A DNA stretch of 64,000 nucleotides. Source: Lathyrus oleraceus. Lineage: Eukaryota > Streptophyta > Magnoliopsida > Fabales > Fabaceae. Positions 25,528-38,300 of this stretch are shown one piece after another. How positions within the stretch are numbered: the first letter of the stretch is position 1; the number at the start of each line of letters is the position of its first letter. A program made the position numbers and the translations under genes. The notes under the pieces are model-generated. The model was not told where the DNA came from. It did not search any database and saw nothing but the letters and a program-made list of their open reading frames with translations. Location of the stretch: assembly GCF_024323335.1 (NCBI RefSeq), contig NC_066584.1, positions 418,539,819-418,603,818 on the forward strand, in the 5' to 3' direction.

Positions 25528-28500
25528 ATGGGTTGTAATGGGATTGAGCATTTGTGCAAACAAGTGTTAGAAGAAAAAAAGGGTTTCAGACAAATGAATG
25601 ATGATGAGTTGGTTAGTGTTAGAGAGGAAGTTATGTCTCAAGAAGTTGATGATTCAGTTTCTTCTAAGATGGAAGAGGATTCGAAGGCGAATTTCGGACA
25701 CCAATCATCGGAATCGGAAGCTACTTCTTTGCCACACATAGGTTTGTGCTCATTTGCTTTATCTATATTAGTTTATTCTTTCATGATTTTAGGCAATTGG
25801 TGATTGTGAAATACGATGTATCGTCGAGTTTGTGACGTCTAGGCGTGTGTTAGTATTGTGTATAGTTTCGGTGAATTAGGTGTGTGCTTACTTCGTTCTT
25901 TGGTTAATTGCTATTGGTTTTGTCCTCAAGGGCTGTTGTTTCTAACTTGCCTATGTTAAGAGATTGATTCAATATGTTTGGTTTATTATATTATGTTCAT
26001 GAAGGTTTGGAACATTGCATCACAACAACTAGTGGAACTGAGAGAAATTTACTAATGGCTGAAGATGAGATTATGATTTCTAGGTCAATGACAGAAAAGA
26101 GAGCGCTTCGAAGGCATGACCTAATATTGGACAGACTGTCAGAGCATGAAAAGGTGGGTATATGCATGTTTTATTGGTTGTCGATAATCTGAAATTTCAA
26201 AGTTGTGCTTGTGTTTGTTTGTTCCGATTGGAGTAAGCTATAACTTCCTGTTGTGGCCGGTATTGTTTGATGACACTTCATTGTTTTGCTTCTTAGGAAA
26301 AACTGATAGCTAACCTAGTGAAGATACAAAAAGATGGGACTGTTGAAGTTGATTTGGAAAGGAGTGCTAGTGTTGCTTCAGAGTTGTTAGAGCTTCAGTC
26401 TTATGAAGAGTCAACAATGAGTGGAAGTTTTATTATTTCTGATTCAAAAAAATCAGTTCCGCGGTTACAAATTGTCATACTTGTGGTTGGAACTAGAGGA
26501 GATGTACAACCTTTTGTTGCCATTGCAAAGAGACTTCAGGCATGTTTGAGTATTTCATTTCAGTTCATATTAATCTACATGAGAAAAGTGTGTGGTAAAA
26601 TAGTTATGCTTTTTGTTATTGCGTACTTTCCCGACAGCTAAAAATTATATTTCTGTGCACGAGATAATTTTTCCTTACTAATAAAAATCGGTTATGTGAA
26701 TTTTGAGTTTGTACTTGCAGGAGTATGGTCATCGTGTTAGGATAGCAACTCATGCTAATTTCAAGACATTTGTAAGATCCGCTGGTGTAAATTTCCACCC
26801 TCTCGGTGGTGATCCTCGGGTATTGGCAGGATGTAAGAGGTTCCTTTTAATAATTTTGTTAGTATCTGTTAGTTTATATTTCGGTATATTTGTACTTTGT
26901 GTGTAACATATTGAAACAAAAACATATTTTGTTTTGACCATATTCCATTTCTATCCAACTCATTATATATGCATCTTCTGATAGACTAAATGAGTTGTTT
27001 AAATGATAGATATGGCAAGGAATAAAGGTTTGATCCCTTCTGGTACGACGGAAATATCGATCCAAAGAAAGCAGCTGAAGGCCATAATTGATTCTCTTCT
27101 TCCAGCTTGCACAGCACCTGATTCAGAAACTGGCATTCCCTTCACAGCTCAGGCTATTATTGCCAACCCTCCTGCATATGGTGAGTGATTAGAAGATTAT
27201 TGTATTTAGGGGTGGCAAAACAGACCTGCCCCGCTGGGAAATGCTCGTTTTTCCCGCACTTTTTCGTGGGGTGGGCCAAGATTTTACGCACGCACCCTCT
27301 AATGTGCCGCCATGCCCCGTTTATTGCGGGCGAAGGCATTAGCATAATTTTTAGCAGTTGCGGACCCGCCCTCATTTTTTCGTTGGGCGGGCCAAGGTTT
27401 TACGCCCGCGCCGTCAACAATGCCCGCCCGCCCCACCCCGTTTTTTTGCGGGGCGGGCATGCCCATTTGCCACCCCCATTGCGTATTCATATTTCTCAAT
27501 TCCCTATCTTCTTATAATTGATTTTCTTTCAAGGATTAAGTGCCAATAGTTATTTTATTGTAACATGATAATCATATTGTCATGCTTTGCAAGTTTGCCA
27601 AGCACATTGTTTCTTATAGAGAGAATCATATCGTTGATTCCGGCTTGCAGGGCATGTACATGTTGCTGAAGCCCTTGGGGTGCCTATTCACATCTTCTTC
27701 ACCATGCCATGGACGTGAGTTTAATCTGTTATAATAGCTTATTCACATATAATTTTTCATAACAAGACATAAGTTATTTTCTTAGTCTTGAATAATATTC
27801 ATGCAGTACTAAAATGTTTTAGTTAAGACTACAAACTGAATTCTGTTACATTTTCTTATTATTAAATACGCAGGCCAACCTATGCGTTTCCCCACCCTTT
27901 GGCACGCGTTCCTCAAGGGGCTGGTTATTGGGTATGTCCTTCGCCGAACCAATATTTCGTAATCTGATTTTTATATTTTTATGAATACTTGCTGGACTTT
28001 CTTACCAACTTACCTATATTTCCCTGCCATTTCCAGCTGTCTTATATAATTGTGGATCTACTTATATGGTGGGGAATGCGAGGAATCATTAACGACTTCA
28101 GGAAAAGAACGTTGAAGCTTCCTCCTATTGCATACTTCAGCATGTATCGTGGATCAATATCTCATTTACCAACGGCCTATATGTGGAGTCCTCATCTTGT
28201 TCCGAAACCAAATGGTATGAACAAGGACACAGTTATTAATTGCATCGTACGATATCCTCCCATAAGCTTATTTGTGGCGATAATATAACTTTTTGAACAT
28301 GATAAGATATAATATCAATCACGGGCCTCCATTAAACAGCTTAAGTTTAGAAGAATTGGTCCTTGAAGATAATGACATTTTTATTAACTTGCAGACTGGG
28401 GCTCTTTAGTTGATGTTGTCGGTTACTGTTTCTTGAGGCTTGGGTCGAAGTATCAACCACGGGAAGATTTTGTTCAATGGATTAAGAAAGGACCACCTCC

Positions 28501-29769
28501 TTTATATTTTGGATTTGGAAGCATGGTATGGTAATACAAACAGTGCAATGATATATATATTGTCTTGAATATCGGTTTCGGGTATACTTGTAAGATAGTG
28601 AATATAAAGTTGTTGTCATGAGAAAATTAAAAACATTTTAGAATGTTTTTTTAAAGTCATCTTAAGGAAATTTTATTTACTTATGTCAGCCTCTTGAAGA
28701 TCCTAAACTAACAACAGATGTTATATTGGAGGCACTAAAAGAGACAGAACAACGAGGAATTATTGACCGAGGTTGGGGTAATCTAGGAAATTGTAAGTGT
28801 TCTATTCAAAAATAAATTCTACTTGTTTTTTGTCATTAACTCTATTGTTAAATTTTCAGCATTTTGATGGTCTTAAGTTTAAGAATTGATAAACATATTT
28901 CATGATTTGACTTATGATGCACATTGAGAAGATTTTACAGTTTGTTATGTGCATTTTAGGAGATTGACATTAGTTTCACTTGCGCTTGTTTTCAACTATG
29001 CAGTGGCAGAAATTTCTGACGACGTTTTCCTTCTCGAGGAATGTCCTCATGATTGGCTGTTTCCTCAATGCTCTGCTGTGGTTAGTTTCAATTTATGCTT
29101 TCTTGTGTGATTATTTGGTAAAGAAAAAAAATGATTTGGAGGGGTCACAGCGGTTCTGGTCGAAAGTTCACTCAAATCTAGGTGTGAAATTGCAGGTGCA
29201 TCATGGTGGAGCCGGAACCACCGCTACAGGATTAAAAGCCGGGGTAATTACTATTCAATAGATCTTCACTGAAATGTTTTTATTTTTGATAATGATGTAG
29301 CAATGACACGATCTTTAAATGTCGTTAACCGTTAATTTGCAGTGTCCAACAACAATAGTTCCATTCTTTGGAGATCAATTCTTTTGGGGAGATAGAATAC
29401 ATCAGAAAGAGTTGGGACCAGAACCAATTCCAATATATGAGCTCAATGTTGAGAATTTATCAAACGCTATAAAATTCATGCTCCAGCCAGAGGTAGATTT
29501 ATAACCATCAAAAGACCTTTCTCATTGCGAAACCAATAATAATTTTGACTGTTAACGTGTCTCAGGTGAAGTCTCGGGCGATGGAAGTTGCTAAGTTGAT
29601 AGAGAATGAAGACGGCGTTGCTGCTGCAGTTGACGCGTTTCATCGCCAGCTGCCCGACGAGCTACCACTGCCAGCTCCTTCTCCTGTTGAGGAGGACCAC
29701 TTAAGTCATATTGAGTGGTTTTTTGACCAACTTGCAAAGTGGTGTTGTGTGCCTTGTGGTGGTGTCTAG
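25528..29769 (+). CDS. UGT80B1: Sterol 3-beta-glucosyltransferase, UGT80B1 type (14 exons)
   Basis: Transfers glucose from UDP-glucose to the 3-hydroxyl of membrane sterols, forming steryl glucosides. In Arabidopsis the orthologue is TT15, needed for normal seed-coat lipids and flavonoids. Exons: 25528-25741, 26005-26153, 26297-26539, 26721-26832, 27010-27180, 27651-27714, 27874-27931, 28037-28214, 28395-28525, 28690-28792, 29004-29080, 29196-29243, 29343-29492, 29566-29769. All phases agree, giving 633 residues (Arabidopsis about 615). Visible motifs: VGTRGDVQPF (GT28 N-terminal loop, about 185-194), IIANPPAYG, FFTMPWTP, CPHDWLFPQC, HHGGAGTTATGLKAG (nucleotide-sugar site, 502-516), FFGDQFFWGDR, and C-terminal CCVPCGGV. 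Intron 3 begins GC, not GT; intron 5 carries a GC-rich MITE. The ATG at 25528 is the first in this frame and gives MGCNGIEHL. No lesion is seen, so it is probably functional. Confidence 0.95.
27207..27478. mobile_element. GC-rich hAT-like MITE inside UGT80B1 intron 5
   Basis: The ends are TAGGGGTGGCAAAA (left) and TTTGCCACCCCCA (right), inverted repeats sharing GGGGTGGCAAA. The interior of about 272 bp is strikingly GC-rich against the AT-rich intron and full of GGCGGG/CCCGCC words that can fold back. Flanks ATTGTATT and ATTGCGTATT are similar but not a clean duplication. GGGGTGGCAAA termini are common in plant hAT-derived MITEs. Open frames within it are compositional artefacts. Confidence 0.75.
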
Positions 29770-31883
29770 ATTTTTTATAATTAATATATATATATTTTTT
29801 TTTACTTCTTTATTTCATTATTATGTAATTAGGTTTGATAGGAGCTTTCTGTTTTGTCAGAATGGTAGCATAGTGTTATGGTATGGTATTTCATTCATTC
29901 TGACAGAACTTTTTGCACATGATAAAGAATTTACAGTGCAAAAAAGAATACTATAAACGCAGCTGAAATGAAGAAAAAAAAAGAGCAAGAAAGAAAATCA
30001 TTCATAATTACTTGTTTTGTTCGCTACTAACTAAACGTCATGGAGGGAGTCAGACAAAACACATGATTTATTTGAAGTCCGCGGCACAAGAAAGAGTAGA
30101 ACTCCATTTAATATGAGCCATGTTACATGTCTCGACAGTCATATTTTTTTATAGAATTTAAGAAGTTCATATTATCAAAATCTTGTAGGAATATCCGGAA
30201 AGTCACACCCACATTTAATAGACACAACTGGCCGTCAAAGTAGCAAGCAATTGATAATAGTTTTGATATTTCCAACTAAGGTTATGTAGGAGAAACATTA
30301 ACACTTTGACTTTGCAAGACAAACTTGCCTGGAAGGGAGTTATGCCAAACCTGTCAAATAGGTAATTTTCATATCCAATTCCAATGATCGTCACAATAAT
30401 AATAATTATGCATAAATGACAACCAATGCAACCTAAAATAACAAAAGTTTGAAGTAGTAGTAATTGTTTGAGGGCAGTAAAAGATTTAAGTCTACAACGA
30501 TATTTTAACCATTAAGACATATGTCCTTGATATTCAACCTCATAAATTGAGGACGAATTTCTTGTATATTTTTAAAAAGAAGATGTTTTGAATGCCAAAG
30601 TTGAAATCAAACATTGGTATCTCCATATTTCATATAATCACCTGACCTAAAACTATAATCGACTAACAATAAAAAGAGTCAAATGCACCTCAATGTATAT
30701 TCTTGTGAATTTACACATATATTGTTTATAATTCTGTTTGTTGAATGTCAAGATGTCAGACACAATGTCGTAACAATGTGTATGACAAAGTTAGTACGTA
30801 ATATGTAAAATAATAACAATGAGAAAAATGACACAGTAATTGGTAATCTAGTTCGGTGCAAAACCACCTACGTTTAGAGGGAGTTAATTAAGAAAGAAAA
30901 TTCCCTCTTAATAGTCAAAAGTACAAATTTGTCAAATTTGAACTTTTCTAGTTCAATGCCGCTTTTCCTAATATTACCTATGAATTTCTATTCAAGACTC
31001 CCCCTGACTATGAAATCCCTCTCACTTTCTCTCAAACACTCTCCCAAGTATATGGACAATTACAATAGATTAAGAATGATGGTGTGAATTACAACTTACG
31101 GTACTATATTCCTTAACATAATAATAAGACTTACAAATAGAGTATGATAACACAAAATAGATTACTCAAACAAATAAACACGCCTTGCTTAATTCTCAAG
31201 GTCTGAGTATTTACAACGGAGAGCTCCTTCTTAAATAGAAACAAGGTCTACTTGCAATGACCATTAGGGTTTCCATCTTTGGACATAGATGAACAATCCC
31301 ACATGCGCAAGAAATAATTCTTCATTAAATTGATTTGTAATTATTGATTGGTTAAATCTTCATCATATCAGATTTGATCTATTTAAATCTTGGTGAATGA
31401 TCTTTTGGGAAAACTTACATATTCCAAAAAACACATAAAAAATTTAAACATGATTAGACGAATATAGAAACAAATCTTCAATCATGCGCGAGATTTACTT
31501 AATGCATAACAACTTCGGGGAGAGACAGAATGTCTCACAATCTAGAAACATTATGCTTCACATTTTGCTTCCTGGTTTGAACTCATAGAGACAGAATGTC
31601 TCACACAATATAATGGCATCTTGCCCCAGAGGTTGCCTATAAAATGACACCAATCATATGTAACAACAATCTCTCACACTGACCATTTTTAAGGCAAATA
31701 CAACATGCAAGATGTATTACATATTGTTATAGGATACGCCATAACATGATTATCAACATTTATCAGAGAGCAGCGAAAACATACATGTTAGCATACTTCT
31801 TACTTAACATGAAAATAAAACTTGTAGAAAACATGCAAATAGAACATCAATCATCTTCTGAGGATCTAAGAACTTATCTTGCA
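29770..31883. other. UGT80B1 3' flank and LTR-like repeat, no gene
   Basis: The first few hundred bases are probably 3'UTR and spacer. From about 30714 to 31668 the sequence resembles a minus-strand LTR: it ends ATGTAACAACA (minus-strand start TGTTGTTACAT) and twice carries AGAGACAGAATGTCTCACA (about 31521 and 31589), whose AGACAnnnTGTCT core is palindromic. I could not find a matching duplication or a convincing other terminus. No coding region is supported. Confidence 0.4.
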
Positions 31884-32170
31884 CACTACTATGAGATACA
31901 CATTTCACAACAATTGGGAAAAGGATTCCACTATGGATGGTCACCCGTGGTAAATAGAGATATGGTTGTATGTGCCCTATTTATCACCACGGGCTACTAG
32001 CTCTGGTAAAAACATACTGGCGCGTAACATACCACTACGAGTTTATAAAACAACCGTAGTAAAATGTTAAGGTTAGGGGTTCGATACCCAACACCTGGAT
32101 TTTTGAAGACTTCAAAACATCTCACCACGGTCCTAAATTCTAACAGTGGTGATATGCTTACTTGAGTTTA
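31884..32170 (+). mobile_element. Isolated CACTA-transposon end
   Basis: CACTACTATGAG at 31884 resembles the CACTA terminal sequence. Within the next 290 bp the short motif ACCACGG or its inverse recurs in several forms: CCCGTGGT, CACCACGGG, ACCGTAGT, CACCACGG, AGTGGTGA. Subterminal repeats of this kind in both orientations typify plant CACTA (En/Spm) ends. The matching TAGTG end was not found downstream, so this is a truncated element or one end of a disrupted one. Confidence 0.55.
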
Positions 32171-32621
32171 TTATAACTTATGTGTAATGCTTATTTCACC
32201 AACTGCTAACTAAACAAATAACCTTTCAATCTGATTTAGAAATCAATAATATGACAAATTATACTAGAAGAACAAATTATACAAATCAATGTTGTACAAG
32301 TTTTATACAACATAATATACACATTTTTCTCTTTAACGATCAAAACTTGTTTCAATGCTTCTATTTCTTCTTCAAACACTTTCTTGATCTCTAGTTCATT
32401 TTCAAATTATTATTTACTTTATAGACAAAATTAGAGGTGAAGGAAGTGATAGATGAAGAACTAGAAGCATTGCATCAAGTTCTAACCATTAAAGAGTAAG
32501 ATACGAATAATAGGCTGCAAAATGCTCGTAAAACATTGATAAATATACGTTGTTTTCTAATATAACTTAATATCTCATAACATAATTATCTAATTCAATT
32601 CGAAAGGATATATATATATAT
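32171..32621. other. Spacer, no gene seen
   Basis: AT-rich sequence without a supported reading frame or recognised repeat boundary. Confidence 0.45.
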
Positions 32622-32623
32622 AT

Positions 32624-32707
<84 letters not shown>
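32622..32707. repeat. (GA)n microsatellite
   Basis: About 42 uninterrupted GA units. A (TA)n tract follows at about 32868-32912. Neither encodes anything. Confidence 0.95.
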
Positions 32708-32713
<6 letters not shown>

Positions 32714-32862
32714 CCTTACTCCAAATCATGACCTTTCAATTGAATCTAATATAATGATTAATTAAGTAAAAAAACTAATTTAACCATTAGATTAGATTCA
32801 ATTTATAGGCTATGATTTGAAGTAAGTTAATTTTTTTTACTATTGGAGTAAGTTGATCCTCA

Positions 32863-32867
<5 letters not shown>

Positions 32868-32912
<45 letters not shown>
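32868..32912. repeat. (TA)n microsatellite
   Basis: About 22 TA units between the (GA)n tract and the Stowaway-like MITE. Confidence 0.9.
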
Positions 32913-32915
<3 letters not shown>

Positions 32916-32969
32916 TCCCCTTTTTAGACATATTGAATGAACGTAATGAAAACTGTAATGTACAATATA

Positions 32970-33251
32970 CTCCCTCTGTTTTTTATTATAAGTCGTTTTT
33001 TACTTTTCGTACCTATTAAGAAATGTAATAATTGTGGTATAAAAAAGAAAAAATATAAAAGGTTTTACAAAATTGTCCTTCATTAATAGTATTGGAAAGA
33101 CAAATTGACATAATTGAAAAGAGAGAGAATAATAAATATTTAAGGGTATAATAGAAAAAATAACATTAATGATTTATTCCTATTATAAAACGACTTATAT
33201 TGTGGCACAAAATATTTTCCCAAAGCGACTTATAATAAAAAACGGAGATAG
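32970..33251. mobile_element. Stowaway-like MITE, 282 bp
   Basis: The left end CTCCCTCTGTTTTTTATTAT and the inverse of the right end (CTATCTCCGTTTTTTATTAT) are long terminal inverted repeats of the Tc1/mariner Stowaway type. The extended inverted repeat includes ATAAGTCG. TA precedes the left end, the expected target, while the right flank reads CA. The interior is AT-rich and non-coding. Confidence 0.8.
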
Positions 33252-33394
33252 CATATCATTAAAAATAACAAAAACATCAACAATAACACAAACATTTATC
33301 ACATACAACAACAAAAACTTCAACAATATAACATTCATAATAACTTACCTTAACCAACAACATACAAATTTTATTAAAAAAACCAAATTCATCA

Positions 33395-33730
33395 AAAACA
33401 TACAACTTTTATCAACAATAACATACATTAACAACAACATACAACTTTTATCAATAACAACATACCTTAACAACAACATGCAAATTTTATCAACAAAAAC
33501 AAAATCATCAATAACATACAACTTTTATCAACAATAACATACCTTAACAACAACATACAACTTTTATCAACAACATACATCTTTTATCAACAATAACATA
33601 CCTTAACAATAACATACAACTTTTATCAACAAATTCATACCTTAACAACATCATACAACTTTTATCTACAAAATCAAAATCATTAACAACATATAACTTT
33701 TATCAACAATAACATACCTTAAACAACATA
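33395..33730. repeat. 39-bp minisatellite
   Basis: About eight to nine imperfect copies of a roughly 39-bp unit containing AACATACAACTTTTATCAAC followed by AATAACATACCTTAACAAC. Some copies are truncated or carry an AAAATCA variant. The apparent open frame in the neighbourhood is a repeat artefact rich in Thr, Asn and Ile. Confidence 0.85.
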
Positions 33731-34324
33731 GCTCGATAAAAACATTAACATATCTTAACAAAAACATCCAAAATATCACACCTAATAACATAAAAGGTGG
33801 AAAAGTCTCACATACCTGAAATGTGAAAAAGAAGTGAAAGAAATGAGTTTTGTGTAATATCTTTCCTTGATCCATTAGAGTTTAAGAAGATATGTTGGAG
33901 TTTTTTTGAAGAAATGATATGCAACCGTTCATGGAGATTAGGATAAGGCATGAGAGAGATGTTAGACCTTTGTTTCATGAGAGAGGCATTTGTTCTGTCT
34001 TGAACAAAAGAACTTTCACTAAGGGGCTCCCAGATCAGAAAAAGTAATGCCAACTACGACTACTCGTGTGACATCAATAATCTCAAAGGGCCCTCCACTG
34101 AGTGGGGGATCTCAAGTCAGCTTATTAAGGATTAGCTCCACATAATCCAAACATGACTATATCACCCTCCTATCATAAGAGCTCTCAAGTCCCGGTATAG
34201 GACTTATCTCACCACACAGAGATCACAAAGCACCAGACAGAACAAATAATAACAAACAACAACAAACATAATATATACATAAAAACAAAGATGAGTTTAA
34301 CCCACTAGGGACTACTCCCATCAA
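33731..34324 (-). other. Probable 3' remainder of the SIRE-like host element
   Basis: If the 34325-44340 block is an Ogre-type solo LTR inserted in the env-like ORF, this stretch should be the downstream part of that SIRE-like element on the minus strand. No domain is recognisable in its short frames. The assignment rests on position and on the shared CATCAA flanking both sides. Confidence 0.35.
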
Positions 34325-37300
34325 AGTCACCACTTTTCTATAGCGGTAAACTTTTTGAGATTAAGTTATTGATTAACTTAACTCATAAAGCAAGTGTCGC
34401 CACCACACTTTTATTGTTTCCAAAGGGAAAGGGAAAAAGTACGAATAAAACCCAAAGAAGTTTTTAAATAAAAACTACTAAAAGAGATAAGGGTTCGGGG
34501 GTTAGTTATGCAAAGGAAAGGTGTTATCACTCTAAACATCCATGGTACTCCATGGAAACCTCTTTGAAAATGTGTCTTTTGGTTTGAAAATGGGTATTGT
34601 TTGTAAAATATTAGAGAGATGAGAAAATAAATATTTTTTTATGATTTTTGTGTTTGCCAAGACCTTTTGAAGTCTCATGCCTACGTACCAACAAAGTGCA
34701 ATGGAGGATCAAAATCTCGTAGTTTGTGGTAAAAATAACAAAGATGTTTGGTTTTTTTTTAATGAAAAGACATTTTGTCATTTTAAGGAGAATACTCAAC
34801 TAATCACCCACAAGTATGCAGACTTTGCATCATCATGAGAATGACTCCAACTTAGATAAGGATCAACAAGTATGCCACTAGCTCTCAAAGATGAAAAAGA
34901 ATTGTAATCAATAGTATGGGGATAGGAGAATTATATCTCAACTATGGAAATGACTCATGTCTAAGCTTTAAGAAAAGTTTTTAAAAGGAAAAATGCAGAA
35001 AGGGCACAAAAATGATTTAAATGAGTTATGCATTTTTTAGTCTTTAAAAATTGGTCTGAATATACTTAAGATGGATTGGCATTTATTAAAAAAAAGGTTT
35101 TGAAAATCACTTAACAAAAGTCAAGATTTATTAAGGAAAATGATTCAAGTTAAAAAACAAGAAGGTTTTGAAAAAGAGAGAAGATTTTGAAAATTAAAGA
35201 AAGGGAGGAGAAGAAGAGACTATCCTAGAACATGCAGTAAAAGCTAGGGAGGAAAGATCTAACAAAGAAATAACAATCTTTATGACATAAGTCAAGTGAG
35301 AATTCTCTCATTTGGATTAAGCCTCAAGCAAGCAAATAATAACCCATGCATCAGATGAAATCAAAGTAGCTTAACCAAGTCTTCAGTAGTAGTCTCAGGT
35401 CAAAGGTACCAGATGAATTCTAAGGTCTAAAACCACAAGTTCCTAAGCAAAGGTCAAAGTCCTAATTTTAAGTCCATAACTCCACAATCATTGCTAAGGA
35501 TAGTAACCACAAGTCCATGAATTAGGATAACTAAGTTTCTTTTTAGGTTTTTTTCTTATTAGTGTTCTTCTTATAAGGATATAAAAGAAAAAGTCCAAAT
35601 GGACAAAGAACAAATGACAAAAACACAAATAATATGATATGGGATGCTAAACATAAAGTATAAAGTAAATGGCATAAAAATAAAAGAGCATAAAGTAAAT
35701 GACTTTGAAGTAAAATTTAATACAAGTAAAATGTTAATAAATGATGTTAGAAAGCAAAAATGAAAGATGGTTTTGTCATTTTTTGGAGAACACTCAACTA
35801 TTCACCCACAAGCATGAAAACATGAACCTATACATCATTTATGAGAAGGGATCCAACTTGGATAAAATCAACAAGTATGCCACTAGCTCTCATAAATGAA
35901 AAAGGGAGCAATATTTTCACACAATACCATGAGGAGTATGAGACTTACAATCTCACTTATAAAAATATCTTTGCTTTTGGGACAAATTTAGCGTTATGTT
36001 AAGCAATCATAATTGGACTTATGTAGAAGTCACAACTATCTGAGGTCGATCAATAATAATATTAGTGTTAATACATGCTAGAGAAATGATATGTAAATCA
36101 TCATCCTAAAGCTATGCCACAAAAAAAAAGGGAATGATCAAGCACAAAGGCTAGGAGGATGGTCTATTACTTCAATCCACACTTCATGACACTTAGGACA
36201 AACTTATGCATCAATCCAAAGTACCTTAAATGATCCATGATCAATTAGGAGGTAGATTTGAAATGATGAAAGTTCATCAAGTACCAATCCATACATCATG
36301 AACAAGATGGATACAAACTATCCAATTGATCAGCGGGAAAATAAGGAGATGAAGAAGAAGATGGCAAGAGAGGTCACACCCAAATTGGACCAAAAGTTTG
36401 ATAAAGTCATCATCAAAATCAATCATTCATTTTGGTGGATTAGGGTTTTCACCCCATCAACACCCAAGATCCATTGAGTTTGATGAGACTCGTGATCCAA
36501 ACTATCATGATCCAAGACCAACAAAAGTTCACAAAGGTCACACAAATATAAAATGCAATTAAATGAAATAAAAATGCACCAAAAGTATTTTTAAATGAAT
36601 TTTAAAATAGAAAAAAAATGAAAAATCCATAAAATCCTTCAAGACACCAAATAAATGGCCAAAAAAATACGGAAGGTTGAAAATAAAATAAGAAGCATGT
36701 AATAAAATTTTCAGAATTTAAAAATGCAGAAAAACATTTTTTAACCAATTAAAACAAAGGGGAAAAGAGAAAATTCATGAAAAATAAAAAATCAGGTAAA
36801 TAAAATGTGTAAAAATAAAAATCAGATAAAGAAAAATAAAAGAGAATTTTAGAAATTATTTTGGGATTTTTTGGATGAAAAATGAAATTACTATGAATTT
36901 TAAACGAAAAAGCAATTAAAAATAATAAAAGAAAAATAATTAAAATCAGAAAAAACACGGAGCATTGGACCATGCCTCATTAATTGATGTGGTAGATCCA
37001 ACACTCCTCAAGTTAGAGAGCAGGATGGAACACACTACAAACAACACACAAAATCCAATTCAAATCCAAACAATCAGAACATTTCAAATGTCCAACGTGT
37101 CTGGCCAAACTCATATGACATGGAACACTCTAGTCATCTTCTCTAGTGAGCTCTCATCGGAGATTCATTGTTTGGTAAATTCAGATAACGAGACCACCAC
37201 CATTGTGATCCTCTTATCATCCCAAATTCAACCCCATGCGTCAAATTCATTTATCTAAATCGAGCAATGGAAATTTCAGAGAAGTTTCAGAAGCAAGCAA

Positions 37301-37782
37301 GCCACGAAAAATTAAATTAAATGATGAACGCGATTAATCAACACCAACAAAGTTAGGGGAAAACATCAAAGAGTGAAGGACTATATTGTGGTAACTTGTT
37401 TGAGTTCAAATGATGCTCAGAACTATCTTGTCCAGATGGTGATCAGAAGTTGATGAAACTCGATCTGGTTAGAGCATTTCAGAAAGTCTCAGAGCTTGAG
37501 AATTGTTGCAAAAGTTTCAGAGGATACCGAAGATGCTAATGGAATCAAGAAATTGGATTAAAACAAGTTGAAGATCAAAACACGATAGTTGAATTTTTTT
37601 TGGAAAATTTCAAGTTACAGCAGGGATTTCTTGGATCTCCAAAGCTTGGCTTGTAATTGAGTTTAGTGAGTTTCAAAATTCGGGAAATGGTAATTTCTTC
37701 AGTTACAAGTCACTATGTTTAACCCAATGGGGCACCCTACTCAAGAGGCTTTTTGATCCCATTCTTTTTGCAATGTGTTGAC

Positions 37783-38300
37783 TGTTGGTGATTTTAGTAT
37801 CATCAATGTATTTTAGTAGTAATGTGATTTACTATAGGCCGATGCAATTATGCGTTAAAGCTTGGAAACGAGTTAGGGGTAGTGCGGAGTGCATGCTCGT
37901 CGAGCCAACGTATAATTGAATGCGAATAATTGAAATGGGGTTCCAAGGGGCGAAGCTCCTGGAGGGGTGCGGGGCAGCACCCGTTCGAAATTTTCTTTTG
38001 AATTTCGAATCCTTTCCCAACCGATGTAACCGTTTCTGAACAGTTGCGTCTTTTCGGTTTCTGTTATTGATCTCCTATATAAGGAGTCATTTGGCCTCAA
38101 TTTAAAGGGATAACGAAACCAAATTTTCTCTCTACATTCCTGAACATTTCTCTTTGCCAAAAACAAATTGTTCTTCAAGAATTATCCCCACAAAGATTTC
38201 GTGAACCCAGGCAAGAATAGGGTCGAAATACTTTGTTCGGAAAGTGTACGAACACGATTCTTCGAAGTTATCCAGGATTATCATACCCGATTATCTAACA
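37783..38300 (+). repeat. Left LTR of the copia element
   Basis: 518 bp with TGTTGG...TAACA ends. A TATA box TATATAA lies at 38076-38082 inside the palindrome CTCCTATATAAGGAG, implying a transcript start near 38108. A segment at 38226-38239 is complementary to the leader just outside the LTR. Confidence 0.96.
38076..38082 (+). promoter_or_regulatory. TATA box of the copia LTR
   Basis: TATATAA within CTCCTATATAAGGAG. The identical site in the right LTR is at 43149-43155. It should drive the full-length element transcript. Confidence 0.75.

Noticed and set aside
26540..26548. Alternative GT donor at 26544 for UGT80B1 intron 3
   Set aside because: It would add 4 nt to exon 3 and shift the frame before the conserved EYGHRV block.
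27157..27549. Overlapping Pro/Gly/Arg-rich open frames
   Set aside because: They lie in a GC-rich MITE within an intron, and stops are rare there only because of base composition.
30714..31668. A complete solo LTR
   Set aside because: The sequence looks LTR-like, but I could not find paired termini with a target duplication, so no element was called.
33169..33537. A 122-residue Thr/Asn/Ile-rich open frame
   Set aside because: It runs from a MITE end into a 39-bp minisatellite; it is a repeat artefact.
37832..38178. Minus-strand frames in the copia LTR (also 42905-43093)
   Set aside because: They repeat in both LTRs and match no protein; the LTR is non-coding.
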